A stretch of DNA of 64,000 nt from Neolentinus lepideus HHB14362 ss-1 (Eukaryota; Basidiomycota; Agaricomycetes; Gloeophyllales; Gloeophyllaceae). The notes under the pieces were generated by a model. That model saw only the letters and a program-made list of their open reading frames with translations. It did not search any database and was not told the DNA's origin. Numbering within the stretch: position 1 is the first letter of the stretch; each line of letters begins with the position of its first letter. The position numbers and the translations under genes were made by a program. The DNA lies in the NCBI GenBank assembly GCA_001632425.1, contig KV425557.1, positions 124,001 to 188,000 of the forward strand. Reading direction: 5' to 3'. Shown here one piece after another: positions 46,742 through 58,696 of this stretch.

Positions 46742-49700
46742 TGCAATGACACAAAATTCGGCATTTATCTGGTCTCTCGTCTGTACGTTATATAGGTCAC
46801 TACTGGATTTCTCCTTCCTCGAGCGAATGTGTTTCCCCGCTCTCCTGCTCAGCATCAGTCTTCTCATAGTCTATGTCGACGTTGCGAGCTGGTCCTTGGA
46901 ACCAGTGGACTCCCCCGTAGCGAGGGAAGTAATAATAGACTATGCACAGGAACAATATCCCCCCGAGCACCACGATGGTATAATTCATATCCTGTGCGAG
47001 CGGGCTGGGGTCTGTCGGGAACATGAAGATGACGATACAGAACATCATCCACAGCACTGCTACTAAAGCTACTGGGCGACCCTATCCCGAAGGCAATTAG
47101 CAATGCTTGAATCATGTCACAGTCTTGCTTCGGAGTAAACGATGCACTTACCCAACGTCCCAGTGAGAAGGGTCCTGGCTGGAATTTGTTTTTGAATATG
47201 AATCTAGAAGTAATCGGAATGCAAAGCGCAATATATTGAGATGCCACACCGAGCGTAAATACCGCCCCAATGGCTGCAGATCCAGCGAATGATAGTAGAC
47301 CCAAGGCAAGCATGACAAGCGTCGCGAACCAGACACAGTTGACAGGGATACCAGTGTAGGGATTGATGCGATACAAGTAGCGAGATAAAGGCAGGGCACC
47401 ATCACGAGAGAATGCAAATACTTGACGGGAAGTGACCGTGATCTGTTGGAAAAATCAGTGATGAAGGCTTGGGAAACCTGAGGTCGATTTGGTACTTACA
47501 CCGCTCGCTATAGTCATGAACCTGCATACGGTATAAGTTAGGAAATTACCGAACATAATATTACCTACTGGAAGATGAGGATGATAGCCCAGAATGCGAG
47601 TGTACTCCTTCGGCCAAAACTGTTATAGAATATCTTTGGACGGAAACCTTCAGGATTCCAGATGGTAGAAGGAGTAAGAATAGGAAACGAACAGCTGCCA
47701 AGGGTTGACCAATAGGACTCGAAACAATGCTGTCCACGTCCTGGCCCATGCAGAACGCAATTGCAATCATTATAACTGTCAACAAGAGCTCAGTTACGTA
47801 AGATGAGAGACCGCAGCGGAACGTACACCATCCCAAGACTCCCGATATCACGTTCGCAGAAATAATAGCCCATGGCAGTGCGACGCTTGCATTGGAAGCT
47901 TCTTCGCTGAGGTGTATGAGTGTGTCGAAACAGCCTTGGCCTCTTTAAAATTTACGAAATAAAATCCAACACCGGAACCTACCGACTGTCCATACTGGAG
48001 TTAAAAAACTGAGAGTGAACGCGAATCCGTTCGGCCAAAGGGTAACTACGCCACAATAAATTAGTACAGTTCAAGATGACAGCGAGGGTCCGCTGACGGT
48101 TCTCAAATGTAGTGAAGGTAGATTTTGCGTCATTCATAAATTCTTTTGGGGTAGCAGCCGGTAGAGCAATGATAATTCCTAGTATTAGCCTGCCAAGGTG
48201 TGGTCCGTCACCAAGTTTTACCTTGTATTTTTGGACGTTACGTACATCATATTCAAGACCACGTAGGGTTTTTGAAGGCTGGCAATCACTCGAGTGGCGC
48301 AACTACACAACATTGCTTCGGCCAGTAATATGGCAGCATAGCAGCCACTACAGCAGCTGAGAACCAAACGAGAAGTACGAGAATGCGGTAAACGTACAAT
48401 ATCTGACCATTGGTTGGTGTGAAGGCCAAATTGGAACCTATACTGGCCGCCGCCATTACTTGTACAGCTGCACCCCAAGTCGCACCTGCGATACCAGCTA
48501 TAGTACAGATAGTATTTGAATCTGTTTCGATGGTGTGACCATTCTTGTTTATTCCCCAGACATCAAGACTACTCACAACCCACTAGAAGAAATGTTAGAC
48601 ATGGCTACTGAACATTACAGAAGACCACGCCCACCGATCCAGCACAAGAGCCGACGCCATCGAGGGGAAGCATAGGTGAACGTCCAATAATACAGCCCCC
48701 CTGCAGTTGGCGCTGATGATCCCAGCTCCGCAATCGCGAGGCATATAGTCAGCATAAATACCATGCATATCGCCCACTCGTAGGCTTCTCGTCAGACAAG
48801 CCGAATTACGGTCACGACGTGTAAAAGACGTACGCCCCATATCATGGAGAATGATCCGCCGTTAGGTAGCGCATAAATCAGACTTGATCTATCCTGCGAT
48901 TTAGTAACCATGCTCTAGACTGCAACGGCATGGACCCTACGCGATAGACGAGACCAAGCCGATCCAGCTGAACCCAATGCCGAATAACTCCAACGGTGTG
49001 AACTCCCGCTTTAACTCCTGCTTGTACCCCAGGCTGTGAAGAATGGCCTCTTCCCTTGCATTACCAGCTGGAACTGAGCTCGCAAGTCTGCTGCCTGCCA
49101 TATGTGCGTAGTGGAGTGACCTAGGGAAAGACGCAGAATGACCCAAAGTCAAGACACCTCACACCGCCGACCTTCTTATCAATACGTAAAGGGCGAGACA
49201 TGATGGAGCATTGTATCCTCGACTCTTAACGCAGATAAGGATACCTGCATATCTATTCCACAAATAGTTGATGGGTCAGTCATGAGGACACATGCAGTTT
49301 AACAAGGATCATCACCGTTGTAATTCCAGTAGGCAATGACATTCATGATTCCTCCTAGAGGTCAATGCAATGAAAGAGATAACAGAAGATAACAGTATGA
49401 TTGTTGATATGCCATACCAGTGCGGTCACATACCGTTACGGCCTTATCGTACTTCGTACGAGGTATGGAAGCCACCAGGCCCGCTGTGATTAATCTCTCG
49501 CAGAGGTCAGAGAGCTTACTTTGTTTCGATTTTGTCTGCGCAGTAGAGGATCTTCACAGAAAACATCTACTTAGGCAGTGTCAATTCTAGTGATCACTTC
49601 TCAACAAGAAAACACAATGAGCTACTGCGGGAGCGAAGACTGATCAAGCACCGACCTAACACTGACGCTAGACGCTTCATCTCCTCTGGCCTTGAAGAAT

Positions 49701-49844
49701 CACGATTGTCGGGAAAAGCAACAGGTTCAAGTCCTCTGCGAGAATGTCAGTACTCAGAACGGCATACCACCTCCGCGTCCATTGGCCGCTGAAAACAGGG
49801 GAACACGAGAACTACAGCGACGTGCCCTCGCTCTAGGATGAACC
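46742..49844. repeat. Arm 2 of the large inverted repeat (pairs with 30297-33400)
   Basis: Reverse-complement copy of 30297-33400, with about 2 differences per 100 bases where compared. The high-identity core ends sharply at 49844 and near 46742; the outer 200 bp towards the AlkB promoter are a diverged shoulder with a roughly 15-nt indel. Confidence 0.95.
46800..49101 (-). CDS. Amino-acid permease of the APC superfamily (GABA/UGA4-like), paralogue D
   Basis: Start at 49101 (MAGSRLASSVPAGNAREEA), stop at 46800 after LEEGEIQ. The exon pattern matches permease C, with the 6-nt microexon at 48577-48582. Amino-acid changes from C are few, for example Thr to Met in the helix before LALGLLSFAGS. 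The GTGGCGTAG acceptor near 48045 differs from C (GTAGCGTAG) but gives the same exon. It appears intact and presumably has the same transport role as C. A duplicated AlkB promoter lies about 770 bp upstream in the same orientation, so its transcription could differ from C despite near-identical coding sequence; that is inference. Confidence 0.9.
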
Positions 49845-49869
49845 TAAATAATCATTGTCTACGATAATT

Positions 49870-49973
49870 CTGCCTGGCGTGTGGGACGCACGAACAAACG
49901 AAAGCCGCGTTCAAAAGTGACTTGCGCCATCCCACCACGTGCCCGATTCACGACGCGTTTGGTGGCAAATCCG
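49870..49973 (-). promoter_or_regulatory. Second copy of the AlkB promoter, upstream of permease D
   Basis: Direct repeat of 46391-46513, shorter by about 19 bp through internal deletions, keeping CACGTG (49936-49941) and ACGCGT (49953-49958). Same orientation as the original. Confidence 0.85.
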
Positions 49974-50119
49974 CTTGGGAGGAGTAGTACTTGCTGCATA
50001 GCACTTCATTAGACCAGTGTGTCCTTACTACGTCCTCTCACACAAGTAAGTGATATTCTCGTAAGAAAGCCGTTTGTTGCATACAACACGAGAATGTCTT
50101 AAGTTAAACAGATACCATC

Positions 50120-53100
50120 TCATGACCATAATATACATTGCTTCGCTCGTGGAGGGTTGAGCTGAAGAGTTATCAGCAAAACATACAAGTCATAATACAT
50201 GGGTCCTTACTTTGGCTCTAGCGGAACAGTTGAATGCCTCAGCAAACTCCGGAACGTTGGACACGGTCCCATCCACGCGGTATTGGTTGGGCGAATGCGG
50301 GTCCGTTCGTACTCTTTGAACCTAGTTCATGGTGTGAACACGTACATAAAATACTATGTCAGGAGACGTACCGCTGATGCCGGTTTGATGTTCTGAGCCC
50401 ATACTTGCCCGAAAGCAATGAAGAACAGTTGCTCCCTGGCGGCTTGTTGAGCGAAAACTCAGAAGCTGATGCAGATGGCTACTCACCTAGTGTAATTCAA
50501 GCCCGGCAGGAGGTATTCCTTCGACGAATCATATTGAGCTTGCCAAGCACGATAGGCCTGGATAATTCCCGTGTCTCCGATGTTCTCTCCGGCGGTTCTG
50601 AAAATAGTCAGGTGCTGAATTGGAACATTAACGCTTTGCTCTTCACTTACAAGTTGCCCTGTGTCCACGGTGTCAGTTTTGTTGGATCAACAGTATTGGG
50701 GATATTCACTTACATTAACATGGATCTTGCCTCCCTTGCCATCATCGACAGTGTATGCTGTTCATCGTAAATTAGTTAGATTAGATGACCGGAAAGTATG
50801 GATACAAACCAGAGTACTGCTTTACAATACAATCTTGCTTCACTTGGAATCCAGCGCTAGTGGTATTGGTCCACCACTCTTCAAGCTTTCCATCCTGGTT
50901 GTACAGTCTCCCAGATGAGTCAAACGCATGCTGCACAAACAAACATGAGTCATCATTCAAGGTCTTAGGTACGGCATACTCACAGTGAGCTCATGAGCCG
51001 CCACCATTCCGAAAGCACCATATGCAAGATAAGCTGGCCTGACAGACTTCACGTCAACATGAAATCTACAACAAACTGGCGAATCACGCGACATACCACT
51101 TCTCCGAGAAGAACGGCGGCTGCAGGATACCAGCCGGGAACACGATCTAATGCCAAGGCATTGGACAGGGATATTTACGTAGAGCGAAGAAAAACTCACC
51201 TCGTTGCCTGGCGGGTTATAGTACGCATTCACAGTTGAGGCATACATCTCCCAGTCATTCGGGTTTCTCTGCTTGCCAAGTTTTTGCCACTTCCAGTATT
51301 CTTCATTCGCACTATACGAGACTAAGTCAGACAGTCGTTAAACACGAACCTGCACGCACTCGGCACTGAGTAGATTATCAAAGAATGCATCGTCGCTGAT
51401 TTTGACACGACTGTAGTAGGCAGCAACCGAAGCTGCGCTGAGGGTGTCAGGATAGAGAGGGAATCCGACTTTAATGCGAAGTGCATCAGCTTTCTCGGCG
51501 GCAGCCTTGGCAGACTCCTCGTCCATCCACTCGATCTCCGACAGAGATTTCTTAAAAGCCTCGATAATGTCTTAAAACGCGTAGCATGTCATAAGTCGCC
51601 GAGCAACTTACAATACCAAGTATACTTGCCTTGAATAACCTGCGTGCCCTTCTCCCGAGATTCCCCGCCAAACGTCTCGTTAACGAAATAACGGCCAGAT
51701 GCGTACCCCAATGCGTTCTCCACCTGCGAGGCGCAGTACTCCGACCGATCGCCCACAGCGCCCTTTTTGATACCTTTCAGCTCCTCGTCCAAGCTTCGTA
51801 CTGCTTGCCACGCCTCAGTCTGCATCCCGAGGTGGGACGCAGTCGCCAGCGCAGCACGGGTTACAAGGTACGCTTCCAGAACGTCGGACTTGGTGTTGTT
51901 CAGAATGTCCGAGAGGGATACAGGGTACGCAGGGTAGGTGACGATGACACGTTCAGGGAAGTTCCTGGGAGTGAACGTCGCAAAGTATTCCTCGAAGCAG
52001 ATCTGCGGGAGAGTTTTAGTGAGGTTGGACAGTGGGACTGGGTTGTACGTTGCGTATGGATCTTGGTAGAGTATGTCTCTGCGTGACACCGCATGTCAAC
52101 AATAAATTTGTGTAATTGACAAACCACTCACAGGTCAAGACTAGCATTGGCGAGTTTCCACTCGAAGTCGACAACTGCCTTCGCCAGACGGTGAGCTCTT
52201 TCGTACTTGTCCTCAGGATCCTCGTCATCGTCTCCTCCGTCGTCATCACCGTCTCCACCCCAGGGTGGCCAAGGCCAGGGAGGCCACCACTTGTACTTGT
52301 CCTCACTCAGGAGTAATTCAGAGACACCTCGATCACCAATACTAGCACCCGACAACGAGCTGCCCTATAGTTTTCACGTTCAACCTACCGTTCATTAACC
52401 TTGACCTGAGCCTCACCTCAGAATATTCTTGTTCCTCTGCTATGGTAACCAGTAGACGTTCAAGGACGTCGTTGTACAGCTCACGAATGGACTCCTCGTT
52501 ATAGTATTCCTATGGAAGTGACATATTAGCATCACCGCACGTGCAGGTGGGCAGATCGATACCTTAGCTGGTAGACCCAGCTTGGGCTGGCTGAACCATA
52601 AGGTCATGAAGTTGGGATCCACAGCGACGTCTCCGTCGATGCTGAAGTCGAATAGAGCGTCGATGCCTAAAGAAAAGATCAAATTGGGAATTATGGTATC
52701 AAACCCACATACTGCATACCTCGAGAATGAAGGAAGGCTATCGCAGCAGTCAGACCATCCCGCTCCTTTTCCGCATCATCTTTGGCAGCTGCATCAACGA
52801 TGGTCGTTTTGCCCCTGTATAAAGCTTGCACTGTCTCCACCAGTCGGATCAAAGGTGTCGGTCCAATATCATTCAGCTGGTCCTCGTTCATGCAGGATTG
52901 ATAGAGGCCCCTGAGTTTCTTAAGCAAAGTTTTGTCCGCCGACTCCTCAGGATACAAAATCGCAGAATACTCGGAAGACTCAAGGATCTGGCGAATGACC
53001 TGCTGGTTGCTCTGAGCGAGGGCGTTGAAGATGCCGAAATTGCCCTTATCAGCGGGGAGGGGGTGGTTGGCGAGCCAGCCTCCGTCTATGGAAGTGAGTT

Positions 53101-53718
53101 AGAAGCGTTGCGCAAGTATAGCGGCGGAACTTACTGGCAAAGTCGTAGAAGTTCTCGCAAGGGTCGTAGGAAGTGTCCAGAGAGGACAGTATATTTGCGG
53201 ACAACAGGATGCAGTCCGAGCTGAAGCATGCTTTCTGTGTGTTAAGACAATTGAGTACAATCCCCAGACCTGTCCGGCGATACATACCTCTTCAGGGGGG
53301 CCAGTGGGCGCTGGTAAAGGCACAGACACAGTCGTTGTCGACACATCGGTCGATGTAGCTGTAGCAGTCGTCGTAGCAGTCACCGTGACCCGATTCCCTC
53401 CACCTCCACCTCCCTCTTTTAGTTTATGCTGAGCCCCAGCAAACAATCCAATAAAGACTGAGCTCAGCAGTAGGAACACCAGCGCAATTACGAGGAGCAC
53501 TTTCGTCAAGGGTGTGAGCGGTTCCTGCACCACAGAAGTGACGCGGTCAAGGAATGTCGGGTCTCTTTCCTCGGAGCCATCATAGTCTTGACCTCCTTCT
53601 GCTTCTGGGTCGCGTAGAAGAGGTGCAGTTTCTACCATATAATCTCTACCTCAGCTAGACGTTCGCATGCGATAATGAGTATCTTACCTTGGTCCGTCGA
53701 AGCCCGCGGCTCCGCCAT
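50120..53718 (-). CDS. M13-family zinc metallopeptidase (neprilysin / endothelin-converting-enzyme-like), type II membrane protein
   Basis: ATG at 53718 (MAEPRASTDQ), spliced to YMVETAPLLRD. A short cytosolic tail is followed by the anchor helix VLLVIALVFLLLSSVFIGLF, then a Gly- and Thr-rich stalk. The ectodomain starts with CENFYDFA. The zinc motif HELTH is split by an intron: AAHELT (about 50987-51004), then HAFDSSGRLYNQDG. GENIGDTG supplies the third zinc ligand Glu and the Asp. The end LNPPRAKQCILWS at 50120 matches the Cx2W-type C-terminus of the family. An unusual insertion of about 35 residues at 52180-52310 reads SEDKYKWWPPWPWPPW then an Asp/Gly run. About 15 exons. These enzymes cut short peptides outside the cell. 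Divergent from MSS51 with a 185-bp promoter. Confidence 0.9.
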
Positions 53719-53903
53719 GATGACGGTAAGACAAGGGAAGTGCTACAGTATGAAGCTGCGCAAAGCACGGCAGTAGAACGCGAGTTACACACGCTCTATG
53801 ACGCCTCCATTGCACGCGAGCGAGAGGGATAAGCGCCATATTGATCGGCCGCTTCGTTCCATACGAGGCGGAGGGCTAAGCCTGGTTAAGCACGTTTCAA
53901 GTT

Positions 53904-55665
53904 ATGGCTCTCCCTCTACGGGGCATGTCCCGCTCGACGGTGTTGAAGACGCATTATATACCAAGACAACATACCTGTTATCTGTCATGTAGAAGGACAC
54001 TCTTCAACTTCTTCCGAAAACCAAAAGCCGATGTGCGAAAAGAGCCCACACCCATACTCTCCCAAGACGACCTCTTCCACCCTCTATCCCAGTCGCCTTT
54101 CGCCCCCGTACGAGAGCGTGGAGAGGCCATCAAAAAGCTAGCAGCGTGCCCAGTTTGTGCTGGCGAACATTCTCACTTGCATGCTCATACGAAGGCGCAG
54201 CCCAAGGCCGTGAATTTCGAATGCCCGGATTGTGGTTGGCCGACGCATTGCTCGCAGGAACATTGGGAGCAGGATGAGGAGCATAAGAAATATTGCTCAC
54301 GACTTAGGGAGGTCAATGAGGATGACCATGATTTGAGAAGTGGAAGGAAGATCCGGGAGTTCGAGCTTCCTGGTGAGTTGTATTTCTAGGCTATTTCTTC
54401 ATGTACTCGTTAGAATATCTAATGTCGTAAAGGCCCTCAGGACTCTGAGACTGCCATCTCTTTTGCCAACTGGGATGTCTTCTGGTACACTCGAGGATTC
54501 CCTTCGATGGACACGGAACGGTCCAGGCGACATGCTAGCAAACTTTTAACGTACCCCATCACGATTGGATCCGTCTTACATGAGCACAGCTATCTGACCC
54601 TGAACAACCAAAGGTTAACACCAGAGGGCAGTCGATCAATGGCTGGTTAGTGCGATGCACCTTGAATCCGCAATTACGGCTGAAAAGATGCATCTCCTCC
54701 CAGCGCTTAGAACCACACTACACGTTCCTCCGGGTGCGCCAGAAACCGAAGAAGCATCCGCAACTAAGCCAGAAGTGCGGATATTCATTCTGGGTGCTCG
54801 GGCGGAATCGTCTTTGCCAGCCAACGTATGGGAGCAACTGCATATGCTTTTCCCGGCTGCTATCCTTCACTTGTTCTTTGTCGGACCTCAAGTCTCTCTT
54901 CCTGATTTTGCGAAGGCGAAAAGGACTTCAGGGGCTTCGAGCGCAACTGGACAAGCGAATCAACCTTCAACACGGGCCCAGAATCAGGACCAACCAGCAG
55001 AGCAAGCCCCAGCACAGGAAACTATGTCTCAACTTTCCTCGGCGAATCCGAATTCTGAGCCTACCGAGGAAAAACCAAAATATGTGCCGAACATCTACAA
55101 TCCTCCGACCCCAGCCCCAATCGCACTCCGAAAGTATACTCGGCAATCCATCGAGCGCTATGGCGTCCCTTCATACACCACCCCGTACAACCATCAACTG
55201 ACAATCACGGGCTTGCAGACCAACTACGTTGACGTCCATGCTCAATTCCAGGAGACTTTCGACCCTTACACGGACTGTTTCTTTCTGTTCAATCCTGGGT
55301 TCGGTTTTCCTTCTCCATACTCATCAGACGAGCACGGAAACGCGTTGTTACAAATTGCTTCGCCGACAGAGTGGGGTCCAGTTGTCCCTTTGCTTTTGGC
55401 CACGAAGTGTCCCATCATCGTTACAGGATTCTCGCCTGCTGATGTAGAGCGCGATATTAGGTCACTGTCAACCGCGCCAGGCGTGGCAGGAGAGTTTGAC
55501 TGGGTGATTACCCCAGGACCTAACGCATTTGGCAGTGAGAAGTGGGAGGTGGCGGATTTCGATCCTCGCGTTATGTTGAAGTTGAATTGGGGTATATGGG
55601 CGATTAGAGGGCAGAGGAGAGATGTTAGAGAGCGGAGCTCGTTTAGTTCTATATTCTCGTCATAA
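53904..55665 (+). CDS. MSS51: Mitochondrial translation/splicing factor MSS51 homologue (MYND zinc finger)
   Basis: Start at 53904 (MALPLRGMSRSTVLKTHYIP); a later ATG at 53925 is possible. The first 40 residues are basic and suit a mitochondrial presequence. The zinc finger is AACPVCAGEHSHLH...FECPDCGWPTHCSQEHWEQDEE and HKKYCSRLREVNEDDHDLRS. Exon 2 gives FANWDVFWYTRGFPSMDTER, SRRHASKLLTYPITIGSVLH and LNNQRLTPEGSRSMA. Exon 3 from 54690 gives LRTTLHVPPG, then RIFILGARAESSLPANVWEQ and, after a Gln/Pro-rich insert, FLFNPGFGFPSPYSSDEHG, plus CPIIVTGFSPADVERD. In yeast, Mss51 activates COX1 mRNA translation and chaperones Cox1. Most basidiomycete homologues share this layout. Two introns. Confidence 0.88.
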
Positions 55666-55738
55666 CTGCATTTTGTAGCCATAGATATGATAAGAACCCT
55701 TCTCATGGAGTGCAGTGCCCAGCCACAGGCGCGTGTGT

Positions 55739-55778
55739 CACGTGTTGCAGCGCGTTGTTGATGGGTCGCGCGACGCGG
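55739..55778. promoter_or_regulatory. CACGTG with GCGCG/ACGCGG motifs upstream of CDC45
   Basis: CACGTG at 55739-55744 and ACGCGG at 55773-55778, with GCGCG in between, about 100-135 bp before the CDC45 start. CDC45 is an S-phase gene and MCB-like sites (ACGCG) drive such genes in yeasts; factor identity here is inferred. Confidence 0.45.
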
Positions 55779-55873
55779 TGACAAACCGTGACTTCGTGTG
55801 TCCATGTCATAGCAATCCGACATCCTCAAACCCTGTCTAATTCACTCTCGTCGCAACCTCCGGCGTTCCCACC

Positions 55874-58350
55874 ATGGTATTCATACCGCCTCCCCAGCTC
55901 GCCTCGGCGTCACGTCCGTCCTATGGCGAGGCCTACGCCAACATCCTTGCCGCCCACCGACGCTCGCCTTTGACCTCAGCTTCTTCTGTTATTATGCTTG
56001 TAGCCCCGGACGTGGACGCGGTTTGTGCTGCGCGAATGCTTGCGGATTTGTTTAAACAGGATGATGTTATGCATCGTATTATCCCGGTTTCTGGAATTGC
56101 CGAGCTGGAGAGAATGCGGGAAGAGCTGACGACATATTCGGAGGTGGGTGGTGGTTTGCTCGGATCTGTCGTAGATCATTGAACACATTCTGGCAGCTGC
56201 ATACATTAATTCTCATCAATATGGGTGCCATCCTCGATTTGCCATCACCGGCATGGTTTGGCGAGTTTAGCACCAAGTTAACCGTACATGTCATAGACTC
56301 CTCTCGACCACAGAACTTGTCCAGTCTTTTCTTGGGAGGAGAAAACGGTGAAAGAATCATCATTTGGGATGATGGCGAAACGGAGAAACTGGAGGAAGAG
56401 CGGAAGGCTTGGGAAGCATTGATGGTACGGCTGTCAACAGCTGGGGTCTCGCCACTCATTCATTGACTCATGGTACAGTATGAACCCGAACCCGATTCGG
56501 ATGAAGACGACTCTGATCTTGAATCCGACGGGGCTTCAGAAGAGGAGGACGAAGAGGAAGATGTAGGCGGTGACTACGAGGATGACAGCAGTCCCTCAGG
56601 GAAGCGAAGATCAGGGGGTGAAAACGGTCCACGGAGGCGAAAACGACGCAGAACTGATGAAGGTGTACGTGTGTCTATAGCTCTGATATACGGGACTATG
56701 TCTCAGAAACTGAGCAGCGCCCCCTTCGCATGTCGCACGCGGATCGAGACCGTTACTCCTCTATTATCAACAAGCACTACACCCTAGGCACATGGCACGG
56801 CCAAAGTGCATCCGGAACAATATACATCCTTGCCACCGTGCTCGAACGCGTCGACAGCGATCTGCTCTGGTCCGTACATCTCTCTACCCCATTTAATATA
56901 CATACTCACACCCTAAATAGGCTTGCCATTCTCGGTCTAACACACCAATACATCACCACACGAATATCCCACGAGGAGTATGAGAAATACCATTCCATCT
57001 ATTATGACGAGGTCTTCCGCCTCAATCCTCCGCTCCCCGCTGACGCCTCCTCCAGAATCAAGTCGCTTCACCCAGACGACCAGTCCATTCGTGCCACAGA
57101 GGAGTTGCGATTTATGTTGTTCAGACATTGGACGTTGTATGATGCTATGTATCACTCGAGTTATGTGGCTAGCAAACTGGGGATATGGAAAGAACGTGGG
57201 AGGAAGCGACTATCGGGTTTGTTAGCTAAGATGGGGTACGCGTTATGCTTAAGCACTTGCTGTCATATCTAAGGTACAATTACTGCAGATTCTCGATACC
57301 TCAAACCCAACAACCCTACTCCCATATGGATATGGACCTCAAGAAACACTTACGTTCAAAACTCGAGGCCATCGCTCCCGAATACGGCCTCGTCGAGCTC
57401 TCCTACTCCTCGTTTCTCCGCTGCTTCGGCTACCGCTCCCAACCGCTCTCTGCCGCGGACGCCGTTGAGGCCATCTCCGCCTTATTAGACGTGGCAGGCG
57501 GCGTGCGCATGGAGGTCGAGGTCGAAGGCACCAGAAATGGGGGCGAGTGGTTTGGTGGCGGGCGGCTGTGGGATCTGCAGGAGAGGTGGAGGGGTGAGGA
57601 GAGGGAGAATATACCGCCTGGGGGAGGGGCCGTGAAGAGGAAGGAGAAGGGCAACGAAGGAGGAGAAGAGAAAGGAGAAGAGAGGGAGAAGGTGCAGTGG
57701 TGGATGAAGAATTTCTGGGCGGCATACGATGCTTTGAGCAAGTGAGTGCTCGACCGTCAATCCACCCTTGCTAGCCTCTCACTTCTGATCGGTACCATAG
57801 CATTAATAAACTACGATCTGCCCTTCCCCTCTCTATGTCCCTCCACCGGGCTATCATCCGTCAAGGCTCCTCCATTATCGATAGACAAGACATTAGAACC
57901 ATGCGCAACCATCGCGTGGTGGTCCTCACGGAAGGCCCCGACCTCGCTCTGTTTTCCCATCCCGGCGTCCTCTCCCGCCTGGCGCTGTGGCTTGTGGACG
58001 CCCTGCGCGACCGGGTGAACGGCCAGAGCCTCTCAGGCCGGAAGAGCAAACGGAAGAGTTTGCCGTTTGTGGTGGCTTGTTTGAACGAGAAGGCGGGAAG
58101 TTATGTTGTGGTAGGTGTCACGGGCGCTATGGATTTTGGTGATGTGCGAAAGAAGTGAGTCTTGCCAAGGAATTTGGCGACGTGGATTGACGTTCTTCGT
58201 TTCAGTGAATTCGGCCTCGCGTTCCTCGATGCGAAGGAGCGCTGCAACGCCCGCACCCGACACGGTTCTTTCGACACATCCGTCATCGAGATCAACCAGG
58301 CTGATATCAAGATATTCCTCGAAACTCTTGCAGAAGATCCAGAATATTAG
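55874..58350 (+). CDS. CDC45: CDC45, CMG helicase subunit for DNA replication
   Basis: Start at 55874 (MVFIPPPQLASASRPSYGEA, YANILAAHRR). The DHH/RecJ-like N-terminus is VIMLVAPDVDAVCAARMLAD, then IPVSGIAELERMREELTTYS, LILINMGAILDLPSPAWF and VHVIDSSRPQNLSSLF. An acidic disordered loop (PDSDEDDSDLES...RKRRRTDEG) interrupts it, as in all Cdc45 proteins. The helical region includes SIINKHYTLGTWHGQSASGT, EELRFMLFRHWTLYDAMYHS and LFSHPGVLSRLALWLVDALR. The C-terminus is NARTRHGSFDTSVIEINQAD, IKIFLETLAEDPEY at 58350. Cdc45 joins MCM2-7 and GINS to form the replicative helicase. About 8 exons; the low-complexity Glu/Gly/Arg stretch near 57540-57700 is the least conserved part. Confidence 0.92.
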
Positions 58351-58696
58351 TTCCCTGTTTTTCAAACCCCATCCTCCTCATAATCTTCTTTCGTCAAATG
58401 TCTGTGGTATACAAGTAACTATCTATCTTTTCTGCTTTATCGCCTTTCGTAAGTATAAATTATTGGTTTTAGTGTTAGTCATATCTGCATTTTGCATGTT
58501 GCTAGTATTTGTAGAATGAAGTGTAGCAGTATTCTGAAAATCAACATGATTTTACTAATTTGCCTCTGCCTCCCAATCTGATGTTGCATTTCTTGTCACT
58601 GCCTGCGAGGGGTGAATATTCGATCAACACAACAGCCGACCAGTAGAGCGAAGTGCTAACCTGGTCGAGATTGGGACCCATATGTGGTCAGGGAGT
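58351..58696. other. Convergent 3' interval between CDC45 and the scramblase gene
   Basis: AT-rich; holds the 3' ends of both genes. No gene or repeat supported. Confidence 0.5.

Noticed and set aside
49725..49750. GGTTCAAGTCC at the right arm (and its reverse copy near 30400), resembling a tRNA T-loop
   Set aside because: No matching acceptor stem, D-arm or anticodon arm can be folded at the right distances; the T-stem is incomplete.
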